64,000 nucleotides of DNA from the NCBI GenBank assembly GCA_902702965.1, contig CACRXP010000036.1, positions 1,825,137 through 1,889,136 of the forward strand, read 5' to 3'. Below the pieces are notes generated by a model. That model did not search any database. It had not been told where the DNA came from and saw only the letters and a list, made by a program, of their open reading frames with translations. This document shows, piece after piece, positions 50,311 to 62,230 of this stretch (positions within the stretch are counted from its first letter, which is position 1; every line of letters starts with the position of its first letter). Origin of the DNA: Spirometra erinaceieuropaei (taxonomy: Eukaryota; Platyhelminthes; Cestoda; Diphyllobothriidea; Diphyllobothriidae). The position numbers and the translations under genes are program-made.

Positions 50311-52080
50311 CACATTTGGTCCAAGTTACCCGCCAATTTACTGCAACGTACAGAATGTGCCAACTCTGATACAACAGTCTGACTGTCCAGGCAGGACTGC
50401 GGGAGATGTGGCGAGTTGGTCGACTGTTTTCTCAGGCATTAAATAAGGCATGGGAAGCATTCACGAATGACTGACAGGTGTGTGCGCGTGTGAAATTGGG
50501 AATCAACTTCTATTTGTGATGCTCAGCAGGCTACCTTTAAGAAGCCAATGCAGTAAGAAAATGAATGACACTCTGTATGCAGGGCTACAAAGTCTCAAAA
50601 ACTTAAGTGGTTCTTATCTCCAAAAGGCCGATATTTTGCACCGAGGCTGTTGTTTGCTTTTCCGAAAGTTCATCTTTCAAGGAAACAACTAAAGGCATCA
50701 GTACGCACTTCCCAGGATAGTCAATGGATTCTTCTTGCAAGAAAATATTCAACTTTGATGTTGATCATACTGCCTTTGTCCCTAGAGTGACGTTATAACC
50801 CAACAATACTCCAACCAAATTTTGACGTTGTGTGGTGCAGTTATCTAACGACTTTGCTACGGGGGACTGGCTCTCAGCTTGTCTATTTATCTGGCGGAGG
50901 AAAGCTCGCTAAGTCTAGCTTTGTCATATTTTCTAAGGACAGCTGATAAGCGTTCGCGAGTAGAATTAACTGTGAACCTCTAAACAAACTTACTGACTAC
51001 GCTGGGTAACGCTGATTAGATGTTAAACGGGATAAGTGAGTAAAAGTCTCCTATCCGGACTAGTTGTTTGTTGAATAACTTTTCACTGAGTTTTCCTTCA
51101 ACGGTATGCGATGAAATACTGGAGCACCAAATACGCTAGTTCAGTTAGTCCGGTAGAAAGGCAGTGGAATCCCCCTTACACAAATAGGCTCAAGACTACA
51201 TATTGACAGTGGTTCGGCATTTCGAAAGGAAGTCTGAATGAGTCGAACCAAGAAAAGTAAAGAAAGAAAGATGTAATTTGGCGATATGACGGGTGTTTAG
51301 CATTACTAAATCTCCCATGAATACGCCCTGTAAATGCGAAAGGGCCTGTTTATCAAAACATACTGTTTTGGAACAGTAAGGAATAGCAAAGAATCGAATT
51401 TCGCAATTCCAATTCAACAGTTTGTCTCCATTTGGGTTCACAAATTCATAAGGTTCTGTGCACTCTTGGACAAATCGCACACAGGTAAGACGCTGCTCAT
51501 GTTGGTCTAAGAATATTTATTAGAACCATAAGTTATCAAACAAAGATGAACAGTAAGGTTTTATCGTTTATGACCAAAAATCCTCGTGAAGCAAGATAAC
51601 TAATCCGATCCAGGGCTAGATAACAGTCCTAGGAGACGCCAAAAGTACGCACAAAGCTTTAATCTTCATTCATTTCAATATATTGCAGCCAGCGGGGGTC
51701 GAATAACTAGAAAACGGGACTAAGCCCTACACCTCTCTGATTCAAGCTTTCTAGATCCTGAGAATGCGGCAGCTGAAATTAGAGATTGAGGTGAATCTTC
51801 TCATTCCAGGTGTATGTATTAAGGAAGAAGACTGGTCGAGCACTGGGACCGTTTGTATATTGTTCTAAACTTTAGAACTCGTGCAATAGTCCATCGTCAG
51901 TGATAATAGCAACAAAATAACAAGCGACACTTAGCCAATCCACGATCAATGCGGGCCTGGAAGTTACTGCACAAGACCCTGTATGCCCACGGGGGGGTTG
52001 TATGGGGTGTCTAGCCAGGGGTTCTACCGTGTAGACTGTAGAAGGTCGCATCATGTGCATTGTGCAAATGGTGGCTATTT
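50311..52080. other. Stretch without recognised gene
   Basis: AT-rich, nothing recognised. Stops are dense in all frames. Confidence 0.45.
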
Positions 52081-55000
52081 CTCATGTCCCTTAACTGACA
52101 CCGAACCCTCACCCGTGGCTCCCGGAGGCTGGGCTCTGGTTAGCATCCACACTCTGGTAAACGCCTCGATCAGGGGGCTAATCCAGATGAGGGTATCCGT
52201 TGTTGTGTCCCCACACCCGGTTATCCTGCCCCCATTTCCATCTCCCCTCCCCCATTCCCAAAAATCGTATGGAGAAAGTGGCGTGCAACTTCGTAGGCGG
52301 TTCAAAGTAACTTGGATCACTCTCCCAATAAATAAGGCCGTGGCCCACATTGGAATTGGGAAGCCGTCTGGGATGTCCAAGCCGCCCTATTTAAGAATAT
52401 TACTACGTACATTCTCTCGAGGGAAGGAGTTAGCAAAGGTGCCCTAAACATGTGCTGAGAAATCACACCATCTGCTAGTATACCGTGGCTTGTAGATTTA
52501 AGACTTGCGGCCGAAAAATGACAAAGAACAACAACCCTCGTCCCCACCCTTTCGCCCCACCCCACAGGCTGGTTGGGTGTGTCCGCTCACTTTAGCAGTC
52601 TGGAGTGTTCGTTCACTTTTGAACAATCCAGGGAGCAGCCGACAGGAACGAAGAACGGCGCTAGTCAATCGGGGACCGGTATGTTAGAGGGTGGACGTCG
52701 ATGCTCTCAGCGAGACCCGTTTCTCCGATCATGGCCAACTGGAGGTAAGTATCGGCCACAGCGGCAGCCTAAAGTCACAGTGACGCGGCGCTAGCGTGGC
52801 GCTTTCAATACGGAACGACATCGTGGTACGACTGTCCAGTGTGCCGCAGGGCATCAACGACCGCCTCATAAGCTTGTGCCCACCCGTTCAGGGAGTCAAC
52901 TTTGCCATGTCCCACAATGACCAGTGCCGACGAAGGGAAGAGCCAATTCTACGAGGACCTGAAAGCCCTCCTGGCGACTGTACTGAAGGTGGACAAGCTA
53001 GTTGTCTTTGGTGACTTCAATGACCGCGTCAGGACAAACCACCATGCACGGAAGGGAGGGCTGGGCCCCTAAGGAATCGATGGATGCGACGACAACCTCC
53101 TTGTCCTTCTGGGAACCTGTGCAAAACACCGCCTTCTTCTCGTCAGTACCTTCTGCTGCCTTTTGCTGCCGGAGAAAGCAAACAGGATACATCCCTGTTC
53201 GCGGCACTGGCAGCTGCTGGATACGTTCTCGTCCTAAGGCTAGGTCGACAGGACGTGCCGGCGGCGAAGGTGATCTGGGGCACCGACGGCTGGACCGACC
53301 ACCGCCTCGTCATCTCCAAGATGAGACTCCGACTGCAACCCTGCAGGAGACCACAAGGTAGGCAACCACCAGGCAAGTTAAATACTGTCTAGTCGAATCT
53401 GTCTGTTCAGCACTCGGATTTCAGCAATCATATGATGTACCGCCTGGAAGAACTGCAAACTCTAGATGAAAACACCTCCTTGGAGACTCGGTAGGGTCGA
53501 CTGCGGAACGTTACCCACTCCACGGCTCAAGACTTCCTCAAACGCGTAGGTCTTCAACACCAGAACTGGTCGAAAACGACAAAACAGTCATGATATGGGC
53601 TACATAGAGCCTATATTGGCCGTCCGACCGATACTAACAAAAGCGCCCTTCTACCGATGTCGTCTTGTACAACAACAGCGGCGACAAATGTAGGATGCGT
53701 GGACGGCTTACAAGGCCAAGAAAATGCAAGAATATGCGGGCTGCAATGAAACAAATAAGCTATTCGCATCAATCAAAGCGGTATACGGTCCAAAAATTAA
53801 AGGAGCCGCTCCTCAACGACGATATTGATGAAATCGCAGATTCTGAAACGCTGGTCCTAGCACAGTAGAATTGTCTTAAACTTCACATCCATGATCCTAG
53901 ACGCTGCCATCGACCGGCTTCCATAAGTGAAAACGAACATATGCCTGGATCGCCTGCCTTTCTTCACATAAACCTCCATGGTCGTGCACCAAAGCTGGAG
54001 CGAAAAAGCAACTCCCGGCTGATGGACAAACTTACACTGGTATTCCTGGAGACGTAGCGCCAGAGACAAGGTCCCAGGATTTCGAGGACGCGACAATCGT
54101 CCATGTCTACAATCGGAAAGAGAGCCAGCAACTTCGTAATAACCATAGGGGAATCTAGCCGCCCAACATCACCGGGAAGACCTTCAACTGCATCCTCTTC
54201 GACCGTCTCAATTACCATCATAAACAGGAACTTCTCTCTGAAAGTCAACGTGGCCTCCGATGTCACCGCAGAACCAATGACATCGTCCCCGCCTCTGATG
54301 GAAGCCTCTGACACGGTGAACCGCAATGAACTGTGGAAAATCATGCAGAAATTCGGTTGTCTTGAGCGATTCACGCACATAGTGCGTCATCTCCACGGCA
54401 GGATGATGGCGCGTCACGAACAACGCGACAGCCTCCGATGCACTTGAAATAAACAAGGGACTGAAGGAGGGTTGCGTACTCGCTCTTTAGTCCCCTGTTT
54501 TCCGTCATTCTGAGAGAAGCATGCTGTGCTGAGTGCCCACCGGATCGGCATCGCCTACAGAACCGATGGCAAGCTTCTCAATAACCGGAGAATGTGGCCC
54601 AGACGCGTTTATTCTCGTTCACTGTCCACGACCTGCCCTTTGCAGAAGATTTTGCATCCAACACCGCGGCAGAAGCAGGCATACAGCGGTGCATGGACCT
54701 CATCGCTTTCGGCTGCGCCAACTTCGGGCTGATCATCAACACGGACAAGGCGGTGATCATGCATCAATCGTCATCTAGCACTGCATACAATATTCCTCGC
54801 ATCGGCACCAGGGACACCGACTGAAAACCGTGGACAATTTCTCTACTTAGGCTGCACACTCCCGTTGCATCAAAGTCGATAACAGACTGGCTTGCCAAAT
54901 CTAGAAAGCCATTCAAGCCTCCGGCCGACTGCAGAACGCAGTGTGCGTCGCACAGTCTCCATCTTTACACTAAACTCAAGATGCACAAATTTGTCATCAT

Positions 55001-55275
55001 GACTACGCTGCTGCATGGAGCGGAAACCTGGTCAGTCTATAAGAACTAAGCGCGGAAACTCAACCACTTCAACCTCAGCTGTCTTCTTAGAATCCTAAGG
55101 TTGAGATGGTAGGACAGTATTCCAGGCGCGGAAGTTTCGGAACGTACCGGAATCCTCAGCATCCACGCCATGCCTAGGTAACTGAAACTGCGATGGGGCG
55201 GCCACCTCGTGAGGATGGGCGATGCGCGTCTACGCATACGACGACGGGTGCTCGTCGATAAGGAAGTCAAAGATG
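52081..55275 (+). pseudogene. Finger-type non-LTR retrotransposon with endonuclease and RT, decayed
   Basis: A 5' leader (to 52570) resembles 22340-22800. The endonuclease begins PLTLAVWSVRSLLNN (52581), then DALSETRFSDHGQLE (52697-52745), ALSIRNDIVVRLSSVPQGIND (52796-52862), [11 protein letters not shown] (52992-53030; the GDFN catalytic motif is intact) and TDGWTDHRLVISKMR (53282-53325). RT: SDTVNRNELWKIMQKFGC (54310-54360), the KEGCVLAL equivalent (54462), LPFAEDFASN (54640-54670; FADD changed to FAED) and NFGLIINTDKAVIMHQSS (54720-54775). It is cut at about 55275, before the finger tail, by the gypsy piece. It is the only copy of this family here that keeps an endonuclease. Confidence 0.8.
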
Positions 55276-55278
55276 TCA

Positions 55279-56290
55279 TTAAGAGAGCACCCTAAAGAAT
55301 TCACTGACCGCATCTACGCCGTACGGAAACGCATCACATTTCAGTATGATAAGCTTTTCGGAATCATAATGAACTAGGGCAGATGAGGAGGTAAGAGCCG
55401 CCTTTGCCTGTTCAAAAGCTCTTTGTTCGACCTCCGAACGGTTTTTGCAACGATTCTTTTCAAGTAGTTGGTAAAGAGACTTTAGAATTGTAGCCGATTG
55501 ACTTAGAAAACGGCTAAAGTGGGTGGCCAACCCAAGGAATGAACGCAATTGACCAGTATTGTTGGGGCGCGGCGCCGCCTTCAAGGCTTTGAGCTTATGT
55601 TCGAGTGAGTGGAGGCTAGTTTTATCCACACTGAAGCCAATGTATTCCACCGAGTCGGCAAGGAAAGTACACTTATCTTTCCTGAGTTTAAAACCAGCGT
55701 CTTTTAAACGTGCTAACGCGAGGTTTAGAGTCTCTGGTTGGCTACATTCAGATGGGCCGGTTCCTAATATATCACGATATGCGCAAAAGTGAGGTATGTC
55801 CTTCACGAGGCCATCAGTCAAACATTGAAATAAACTGGGAGCAGAACTTTCTCCAAACGGTAGTCTTTTGTATCGAAAAAACCCTGATGCATATTGATGG
55901 TGGTGGAATCACGAGATTTGGTATCTAGGAATTGATTGTAAGCTTGCTTCGGGTTCAAAGTTACAAACTGGCCACCACCTGAGAAAGATGCATACTCATA
56001 CCCGATGCCCGAGAGAGGATAAGGGTTTAGTTTAGTTGCTGAGTTGATCGCCAGCTTGTAGTCGCTACAGATCGGATTTAAGAACAAGAACTATTGGGGC
56101 CGCCCATTCCGAATATTGTATGAGCTCGATAATGTTCGCTTTCTATAGGCGATCCAGTTCTTCTTCGACCTTCGGTTAGACGGCATAGGTAACTGGACGA
56201 ACTTTGAAAAACCGGGGCCGGAAGTGTGATTAGAGTTGGGATTTGACAGGCGGACCGCGGTAGTGGGTAGCAGAATAGTCAAGAAACAGT
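55279..56290 (-). pseudogene. Ty3/gypsy-like LTR element, RT to RNase H fragment
   Basis: Minus strand: the pre-RT segment in a shifted frame (near 56150), SDYKLAINSATKLNPYPLS and NPKQAYNQFLDTKSRD (56060-55920), FCAYRDILGTGPSE (55790-55750; the catalytic YxDD box is broken to YRDI), LKLRKDKCTFLADSVEYIGF (55700-55640), RSFLGLATHFSRFL (55540-55500) and the start of RNase H ALVHYDSEKLIILKCDAFPYG (55400-55320). It lies opposite the gag piece at 58410-59500. No LTR was recognised. It is described as found, frames broken. Confidence 0.8.
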
Positions 56291-56599
56291 CCTTTATGAT
56301 TTGCCAAAATGAAATCTAAAGCCGGGTTTACACCAATCCGATGTACATAGGGTAACACAGAAGGCACACATTTAATCAATTTTCATCCGAGGAGATTTAG
56401 TTGCGGGCTCCCTCTTACCATATGAACCGGCAAGTAATGAAGTTCTCCCTCATGTTCAACTTGTCGTGTGCATGTGGCGTGATGTCTAGACAGCATGCAC
56501 CGCATCCCTACACCCCTTAACTTATGATCACAATCCGGGTGCCCAGCCACCGTCGATCATTGTCGTTTCCATAATTCCTGCCACAACCTCCTCGACGAC

Positions 56600-56920
56600 G
56601 GTGACGACTGGCAGCTCTCTCACTCCCGCCACCGGTGATAACGCTCCCAACGCCTCGCCAAATACTGTCCTCACCATCGCTGCACCCACCACCAGCGACG
56701 TGGACTTGGTCCCAACTTGTCCTCATTGTAATCGCCCATTCACCTCGCGCATCGGCCTGGTGGGCCACTTACGAGTCCATAGCACTGCGCCTGGCTCACC
56801 AGTACCAGGAGCTCCCACATACACTTGCCGCATTCGACTTCATTATCCACACCGCCTACGAACATTCATCCGCCGCATGGACATACTCAGCCAAATGCGC
56901 CTCCACGAAAATCTGTGACA
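56600..56920 (+). pseudogene. C2H2 finger tail of a finger-type LINE
   Basis: The open frame has a Thr/Ser/Pro-rich start, then TCPHCNRPFTSRIGLVGHLRVH, the linker PGSPVPGAPTYTCRIRL and a degenerate second finger ending MRLHENL*. No RT is attached on the left. The 3' region to 57060 resembles 23560-23640 and 3420-3560. Confidence 0.65.
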
Positions 56921-57049
56921 AATCACTGCAGATCAGACCTCATCATCACACATTTCCCCATCAGCACATACGCTGCACATGTACACCTCCAGCATCCCAC
57001 GTCACGTAAGTGGAAAGCGTATTCCTCGACTCCTTCCACTTGTGGCTCC

Positions 57050-57660
57050 TCTGCTACATGAGCAGTCTGCCCACCGTGTGAAACTCTAGTTTGCGTGTAT
57101 AGGGGGCAGGTCGCGTGCGTGGCACGCGCAGAAGAGCCACTGTCCGCTCTGCCACCCACTTCTCCCAATCTCAATATCAGTTGTTCAACGGGAATTGGAA
57201 GGGAGAGTGAGACCGACTGTCACAGTGCAATTCTTTACAATAAGCGCTCTGACGCGCTTTCAAACTATCACAAAGGGGCAGAAGCTGTGGCTTGAGAGGT
57301 TGCCAACTGGAGGGATATGTCAGTCCTCCTCGAAGAACGGAGAGCCAGATTTTAATAAGTCTTACTAATGTAGCCCTTATGGCACCACCTTCTCACTTGA
57401 GATCTGAGCCGTCCCCTATTTGTTTTTGTTGTGTAAAATCCTGGTCAGCTCTACGTAGTGGACCACGGGGTGTAGTGGCACGCCTAGATATGGGTTCCCG
57501 TCACATCAGTCACCTGCGCCCACCTTCACCTCTGGGGCCCCCGACTCCGTTATGGCACCGGACCCAGGCGGGTGAGCGTGTTCGGTGCTGCGCAGTTCTA
57601 CTATTACTATAAAGTAATTCGCGCGTAAGTCACCTCCCCTCCTCCCACCCCGCTATAGTG
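57050..57660 (-). repeat. GC-rich dispersed repeat fragment
   Basis: Shares the GTGGCACGCCTAGATATGGG and CACCTGCGCCCACC words and the downstream CTACTATTACTATAAAGTAATTCGCG-type end with 4985-5225. It is non-coding. Confidence 0.6.
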
Positions 57661-58400
57661 CACATTGTGGATATAGTCAGAAACGACGTCTGAACTGTTG
57701 TATACGGACGCTACCTCGATGCATCGAGCGACTGAGTTCTCATCCGGGGCTCAGGCTTTAATCAGTTCTCGACATGTTTTGCATCCGGCATGACTATTCA
57801 TCTTGGCGGCTGCGGAACTGAACTTGTGACCCTTTCCGTAGCTGTTTATGAACCGGCTACGTGTCCGCCTCAGGAGGACCCAAATGGAAATACCACCTGG
57901 GATATAGAATTTCTTGCCATACATTAAGGAAGTTTCAGAGGCGACCGAACGTATTGTTGCGGAAATAGGTGTTGGAATTTCACAACGGCCTGTGACGAGG
58001 TACCAAGCTAATTCACCTTTGACAATCTAGCCCCGTTTTCTTTTACCGAATTGCTTGCTTTAACGTGACGAAAACAACTCGACTGAACAAACCCGCTTGG
58101 CTGGCATGCTCTGCTGTCGTGCTCTGCTGTCAGGTAATTTTACATTCTGAATATCAGTATTATCCACTAACCGGTTTTGCTTACTGCTCTTAATACTTAG
58201 GGTTCGTGAGATATCATTCATTTGTCCGTGAGAACATTATCATTTACGCCATTGGTGACTCCCGCAGTTAACGCAGACTTTATATCATTCTCAGTCATAC
58301 TGAATAACATTTAACGTAATATTTATTTGTGGTTTTTTTCCCACTCAGGCCTACTTTTCTCGCGAATTTTGTCGATGCCGTTCCATCTCCATCTTGTCTG
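57661..58400. other. Stretch without recognised gene
   Basis: Nothing is recognised except that the phrase ACATTAAGGAAGTTTCAGAGG..ACCGAACGTATTGTTGCG..GGTGTTGG near 57920-57985 recalls the Penelope RT-endonuclease linker at 61225-61280, so a short relic is possible. Confidence 0.4.
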
Positions 58401-58409
58401 TTATGTCTC

Positions 58410-59500
58410 TCACAACCTGATGCCGCGGCCCTGTCCCTTCATACAGTCAATTTTGCCTTGTCTGAATTCTGGCAACACGCTCCCGAACTTTATTTCATTC
58501 GCATCGAATCAGCATTTTATTCTGCTAACGTTACCAAGGAGCTGGTGAAATACCACAAAATTATAGAGGTTCTCCCGCGAGCGTTATCTCCCAAGTCCAG
58601 TTCTTGCCATCTAATCCCCTAAAGGCGGAAATCCCTCAACTTTATGCTGTATCTGACCGACAGAAATATCATCAGTTGATAAAGGAGGAATCACTGGGTG
58701 ACCAGAAGCCCCCAGAACTTCTACGTCGAATGCGTCCTCTCCTTAGAGACATGCAGTTTGATGAAAACCTCGTCAAGGAGATGTTTCTAGAGCATCTGTC
58801 TGCATATGTTCAAGTGATTTTGGCGTCCGGGTCGTAAGATCTCACGGTTTCACAGTTGGCTGAAATGGCGGATCAAAAGAGCTGCAGCGGTCCCAGCTGC
58901 CCTCCGTTGCGCAGATCTCCACATCCTCGTCGACAGTCAACGAGCAGTGAATGAAGCAGCTGTCGGCCATGGCGGATGAGTTGGCATCCCTTAAACTACA
59001 GCTTACACGCTTCATTCCCAGTCTCTCGTATAACCGGCGTTGTTCTCGCTCGCGACCTCGGACTGCCGACACTTATTTGTATCATATCAATTTCGGTGCA
59101 AAGTTCCGTCTCTGTTCCTCGTTCTGCTCTTTTAAACCGAAACAGGTAGACCAGTCAGCCAATGGTGTGACCGTTTTCTCTGGTTCCTCCAGCTCTGGTC
59201 GCACCTTCTGAGTCCGCGACGGTGTGACTCGCAGACGTTTCCTTGTGGACACCAGGGCCAAAATCAACGTTGTCCTTCCAATTCCAGCCGACCACCGCTG
59301 CCCCAACCCTGGTCTTCACCTTAATGCTGCCAACTGTTTCCATTCGCACATTTGGATATCTTTACCTCACTCTAGACATCGGCTTTCGTTGTTCGTTCTC
59401 TTGCATCTGTCTGATTGCCGATTTTCCTCATTCAAGCGTCCGCTCGGGCTTTCTAGCCGAACTTGATCTGCACGCTGACTGTTAACTTACCAGATTGCTT
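58410..59500 (+). pseudogene. Ty3/gypsy-like gag and protease fragment
   Basis: Plus frames give a capsid-like region (FWQHAPELYFIRIESAFYSA at 58466-58530, KYHKIIEVLP, then DRQKYHQLIKEESLGDQKP and LLRRMRPLLRDM to about 58750), QLAEMAD (58855), a coiled Leu-rich stretch MADELASLKLQL (58969), a remnant of a CCHC-type segment with its Cys lost (59085-59150), and a protease with LVDTRAKINVV (59243-59275; the active-site DTGA-like triplet is altered to DTR). Several frame changes. Same family as the pol piece at 55279 is plausible but unproven, as the two are in opposite orientation. Confidence 0.75.
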
Positions 59501-59624
59501 GGCCGCACACCTCACCTATATGCTCGTTGGCTGACACCCTTACAACCTCCGGTAACTTATCTGTCCCTCCCGTAAAGGGGAGTTCCACTTCCAGCACCTG
59601 ACAGTTCGACCGTCGTGCTCTACG

Positions 59625-59840
59625 ATGTCCACCGTGTGCTTCATCGCATGGTGAGGCAGGCGCGGTGACTCGCGCGTGAATTAGTTTTTAGTGAGTGTAG
59701 TTCTGCGCAGTATCTACCGCATTCTCTCCCCTTCCTCCTTCCCCATCTGAGTACCTTGTCAAGACATTGTCAAGATGACTGGAGGCAAGGGAGGGCGCAC
59801 GGTCGAACCCGCACCTAGGTGTACCATTACACCCCTTGGT
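59625..59840 (+). repeat. GC-rich dispersed repeat fragment
   Basis: Matches 17090-17210 (GTGTGCTTCATC, TGACTCGCGCGTGAAT, AGTATCTACCGCATTCTCTC, TCAAGAC). Confidence 0.65.
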
Positions 59841-59859
59841 TCAATCCGGCATTGCCATC

Positions 59860-60137
59860 TCCGCGATGAGGCGCCATCGTAGGAGCCACAAGGTAAGTGG
59901 ACCTCCAGGTAGACGAATATTGCTCTACTGCCTTTGCTTTTGCTTGTTCTTGTCTGCTTGTATGTGCTTGCCCTTGTTGAATTTGTCTGCTCGCCGTTTT
60001 TATTTCAGCAGTCGGTCAGCTTAGAGAGGGACGGGAGAGCTCTACTTTCTGGCTCTCTACCCTTACCCCATCACTCCTCCCCGCTTCAAAACCTACGGCG
60101 ATGTCGTAGGCAGGCCCAGGCTAACTTGACCCAGGTT
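59860..60137 (+). repeat. Probable 5' leader remnant of the finger-type LINE
   Basis: A pyrimidine-rich stretch with the ATGAGGCGCCATCG and CTACGGCG..GTAGGCAGG words that resemble 22375-22640. No coding function is seen. Confidence 0.4.
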
Positions 60138-61134
60138 ACTTGGTAAATAGCGAAGGACTGTTTAAAATTATGCAGGTTACGGCTGTTCCGAACGATTCAC
60201 TCAGATGGTGCGTCAGCTCCACAACGACATGATGATGCGAGTCACGGACAATGGAGCTGTCTCAGAGGCATTCTCAGTGACCAACAGAGTGAAGTAGAGC
60301 TACGTCCTCGGGCCTACTATCTTCAGTCTCATGTTTACTGCCATGCTAATGGACGCCTACCGTGACAAACGCCCCGGGATCCGCGTCGCCTACAGAACGG
60401 ACGGTCAACTGCCCAACCATCTACGGATTTGTTTTCAATCGCGCGTCTCCACAACCACCATCAACGAACTTCTGTTCGCCGATGACTGCGCCCTCAATGC
60501 AACTGCTTAAAGCCACATGGAAAAGGAGCAGGGATCTCTTCTCCGCCGCCTGCGAAAACTTAGGCCTGATCATCAACAGGGGGAAGACGGTGGTCATGCG
60601 CCAACAGCCATCCAACACTGCCCACAATGCACCGTAAATCAGCGTGAACGGAACCCAACTGCAAGTGGTGGACAATTTCACGTATCTGGGCAACACACTC
60701 TGTCGCGTGGCCCGCCGGATTTTCAAGGCCAGTCGAGCCTTCGGGCGTCTTCAAAACACAGTTCGGAATGGTCACGGTCTTCATTTCAGCACAAAACTGA
60801 TAATGCACAAGGCCGTCACCTAGCCGACGTTGCTGTATGGAGCAGAGACCTGGACGATGTACATAAAACAGGCATGTAGACTCAACTCCTTCCACCTCAG
60901 TTGTCCTCTTCGAATACTGAAGCTGAAATGGCAGGGCCGGATCCCAGACACGGACGAACTGGGGCGGACGCGAATCGTTAGCATCCACGCTTTGCTGGGA
61001 CAGTTATAACTACGCTGGAACTGCTACCTCGTACGGATGGACGACGAGAGGCTGCCCAAATGACTCCTATATTGAGATGTTGCCATGGATTCCCGCCGAC
61101 AAGGAGGCCGAGTCTGTGGATACAAGGACACTCT
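60138..61134 (+). pseudogene. Finger-type LINE, RT part (segment 1 of 3)
   Basis: NSEGLFKIMQ (60144), ERFTQMVRQLHNDMM (60195-60238), IFSLMFTAMLMDAYRDKRPG (60320-60378), RVAYRTDGQLPN, INELLFADDCALNAT (60460-60505; catalytic FADD intact), CENLGLIINRGKTVVM (60550-60598), [11 protein letters not shown] (60668-60700), [10 protein letters not shown] and LRILKLKWQGRIPDTDELGR (60830-60965), then GYKDTL at the insertion point. Its next codons lie at 61795. Stops and shifts are present, but fewer than in other copies. Confidence 0.8.
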
Positions 61135-61794
61135 CCGAGGGCATTCATAAGTCGCTACCTACGCGATCGACACCAGAGAGCTCAAACATCAGCGCGACCG
61201 ACGATCTGGCATTCTCTGCCATACATCAAGGGCATTTCAGAAGCGACCGAGCCCTTTGCAGTGGACATAGGTGTTGGAATTGCACACCGGCCCAAAGCCA
61301 CCATGCGCAATAGGGTCATGAAAATCAAAGACCGATTAAAGCCTAAAGAGCAATCTGGAGTAGTATATCGCATACCGTGTCAAAATTGTCCTTGTAACAA
61401 CACAGGACAGACTAGGCGCATGCTCGGATCGAGCATATACGAACATAAGCTGGCTGTGCGACGAAGCGAGACGTCATCACAAGTGGCTGCCCACACCTAC
61501 GAAATTGGTCAGGAGTTTAACTTCGCAACCACCAAAATAGTCGCCCATGCCGGAAATAAAACAGGCCGATTATTGATTGAAGCCTGGGCCCCGGACGAGA
61601 ACTCGGTCAATCGATTTATCGATCTGGCGCCGGCGTACAGAGTCTTGCACAGTCACCTCCAGTCTTGCGCCGTCGGTCGATGATTGGCTTAAATGCCTTA
61701 AAACTGTCGCCTGTTCTGTTGCTGCTACTACCTCTGACGAGTCTGAAAGCTCAGGACAATGAACAAAGCGTTTAGGTGCTCGACACTTCTTCAT
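61135..61794 (+). mobile_element. 5'-truncated Penelope-like element nested in the LINE (PLE 1)
   Basis: The plus frame to 61683 encodes the linker WHSLPYIKGISEAT, GVGIAHRPKATMRNRVMKIKD, the endonuclease core SGVVYRIPCQNCPCNNTGQT (GIY-YIG-type, Cys pair kept), HKLAVRRSETSSQVAAHT, EFNFATTKIVAHAGNKTGR and EAWAPDENSVNRFIDLAPAY. The 3' end has CTGACGA at 61734-61740, but the ribozyme stem II is deleted. It is flanked by the 6-bp direct repeat CACTCT (61129-61134 and 61795-61800); removing the insertion plus one repeat restores the LINE reading 'YKDTLKSSLKRL'. The endonuclease frame is open from about 61225 to the stop. Confidence 0.85.
61734..61760 (+). ncRNA. Degenerate hammerhead-like motif, PLE 1
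   Basis: CTGACGA is followed at once by GTCTGAAAGCTCAGG. By comparison with copy b (21014-21045) the stem II segment is lost, so no ribozyme is expected. Confidence 0.3.
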
Positions 61795-62151
61795 CACTCT
61801 GAAGAGCTCCCTGAAGCGTCTGAAGATTAACCCGTCCAGCTGGGAAGACTTACAACGCGACCGAACGATCTGGAGTAGGACAGTGAAGGCAGGCGCAGAG
61901 ATCTATTAAGCCAACCGCATCATCGTCGCCAGTTCCAAACGCGAGGCTCGCATATCCCATCTGTGTCCACCTCGCAGCGCCAGCGCTCAACCACCCCCGA
62001 CCTGCCCACGCTGCCAGCGGACGTTCCAGGCACCAATCGGCCTTGCAGGACATCTTCGTGCCAACTGCAGCGCTTAGACTACAGCAGCTGCTGTCTCCTC
62101 GTCCAGCTCTGCCTCGTCCCCCCACACCGACAACTAACATTGACGGCACTC
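61795..62151 (+). pseudogene. Finger-type LINE, C-terminal part (segment 2 of 3)
   Basis: Continues from 61134 in frame: TLKSSLKRLKINPSSWEDL, IWSRTVKAGAEIY*ANRI, KREARISHLCPPRSASAQ, then CPRCQRTFQAPIGLAGHLRANC (61996-62061), a C-x2-C-x12-H-x4-C finger, and a Ser-rich spacer. The last 14 bases are the left target duplication of the next insertion. Confidence 0.8.
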
Positions 62152-62196
62152 ACGAAGAAGAAGACACGATCGCTGGGACAAGAGCTTTATTCGCCC

Positions 62197-62230
62197 GAGG
62201 TCTCGGATTCCTGCTCGAACCTATCATCAG
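62197..62230 (-). ncRNA. Hammerhead-like motif, PLE 2 left end
   Basis: Minus strand: CTGATGA, stem GGTTC-GAGCAG-GAATCC, then GAGACCTC. The first box is intact; the second is GAGA in place of GAAA. Confidence 0.45.

Noticed and set aside
53002..53361. Stand-alone 119-codon gene
   Set aside because: It is an out-of-frame reading of the LINE endonuclease region; the true motifs (GDFN, TDGWTDHRLV) lie in neighbouring frames.
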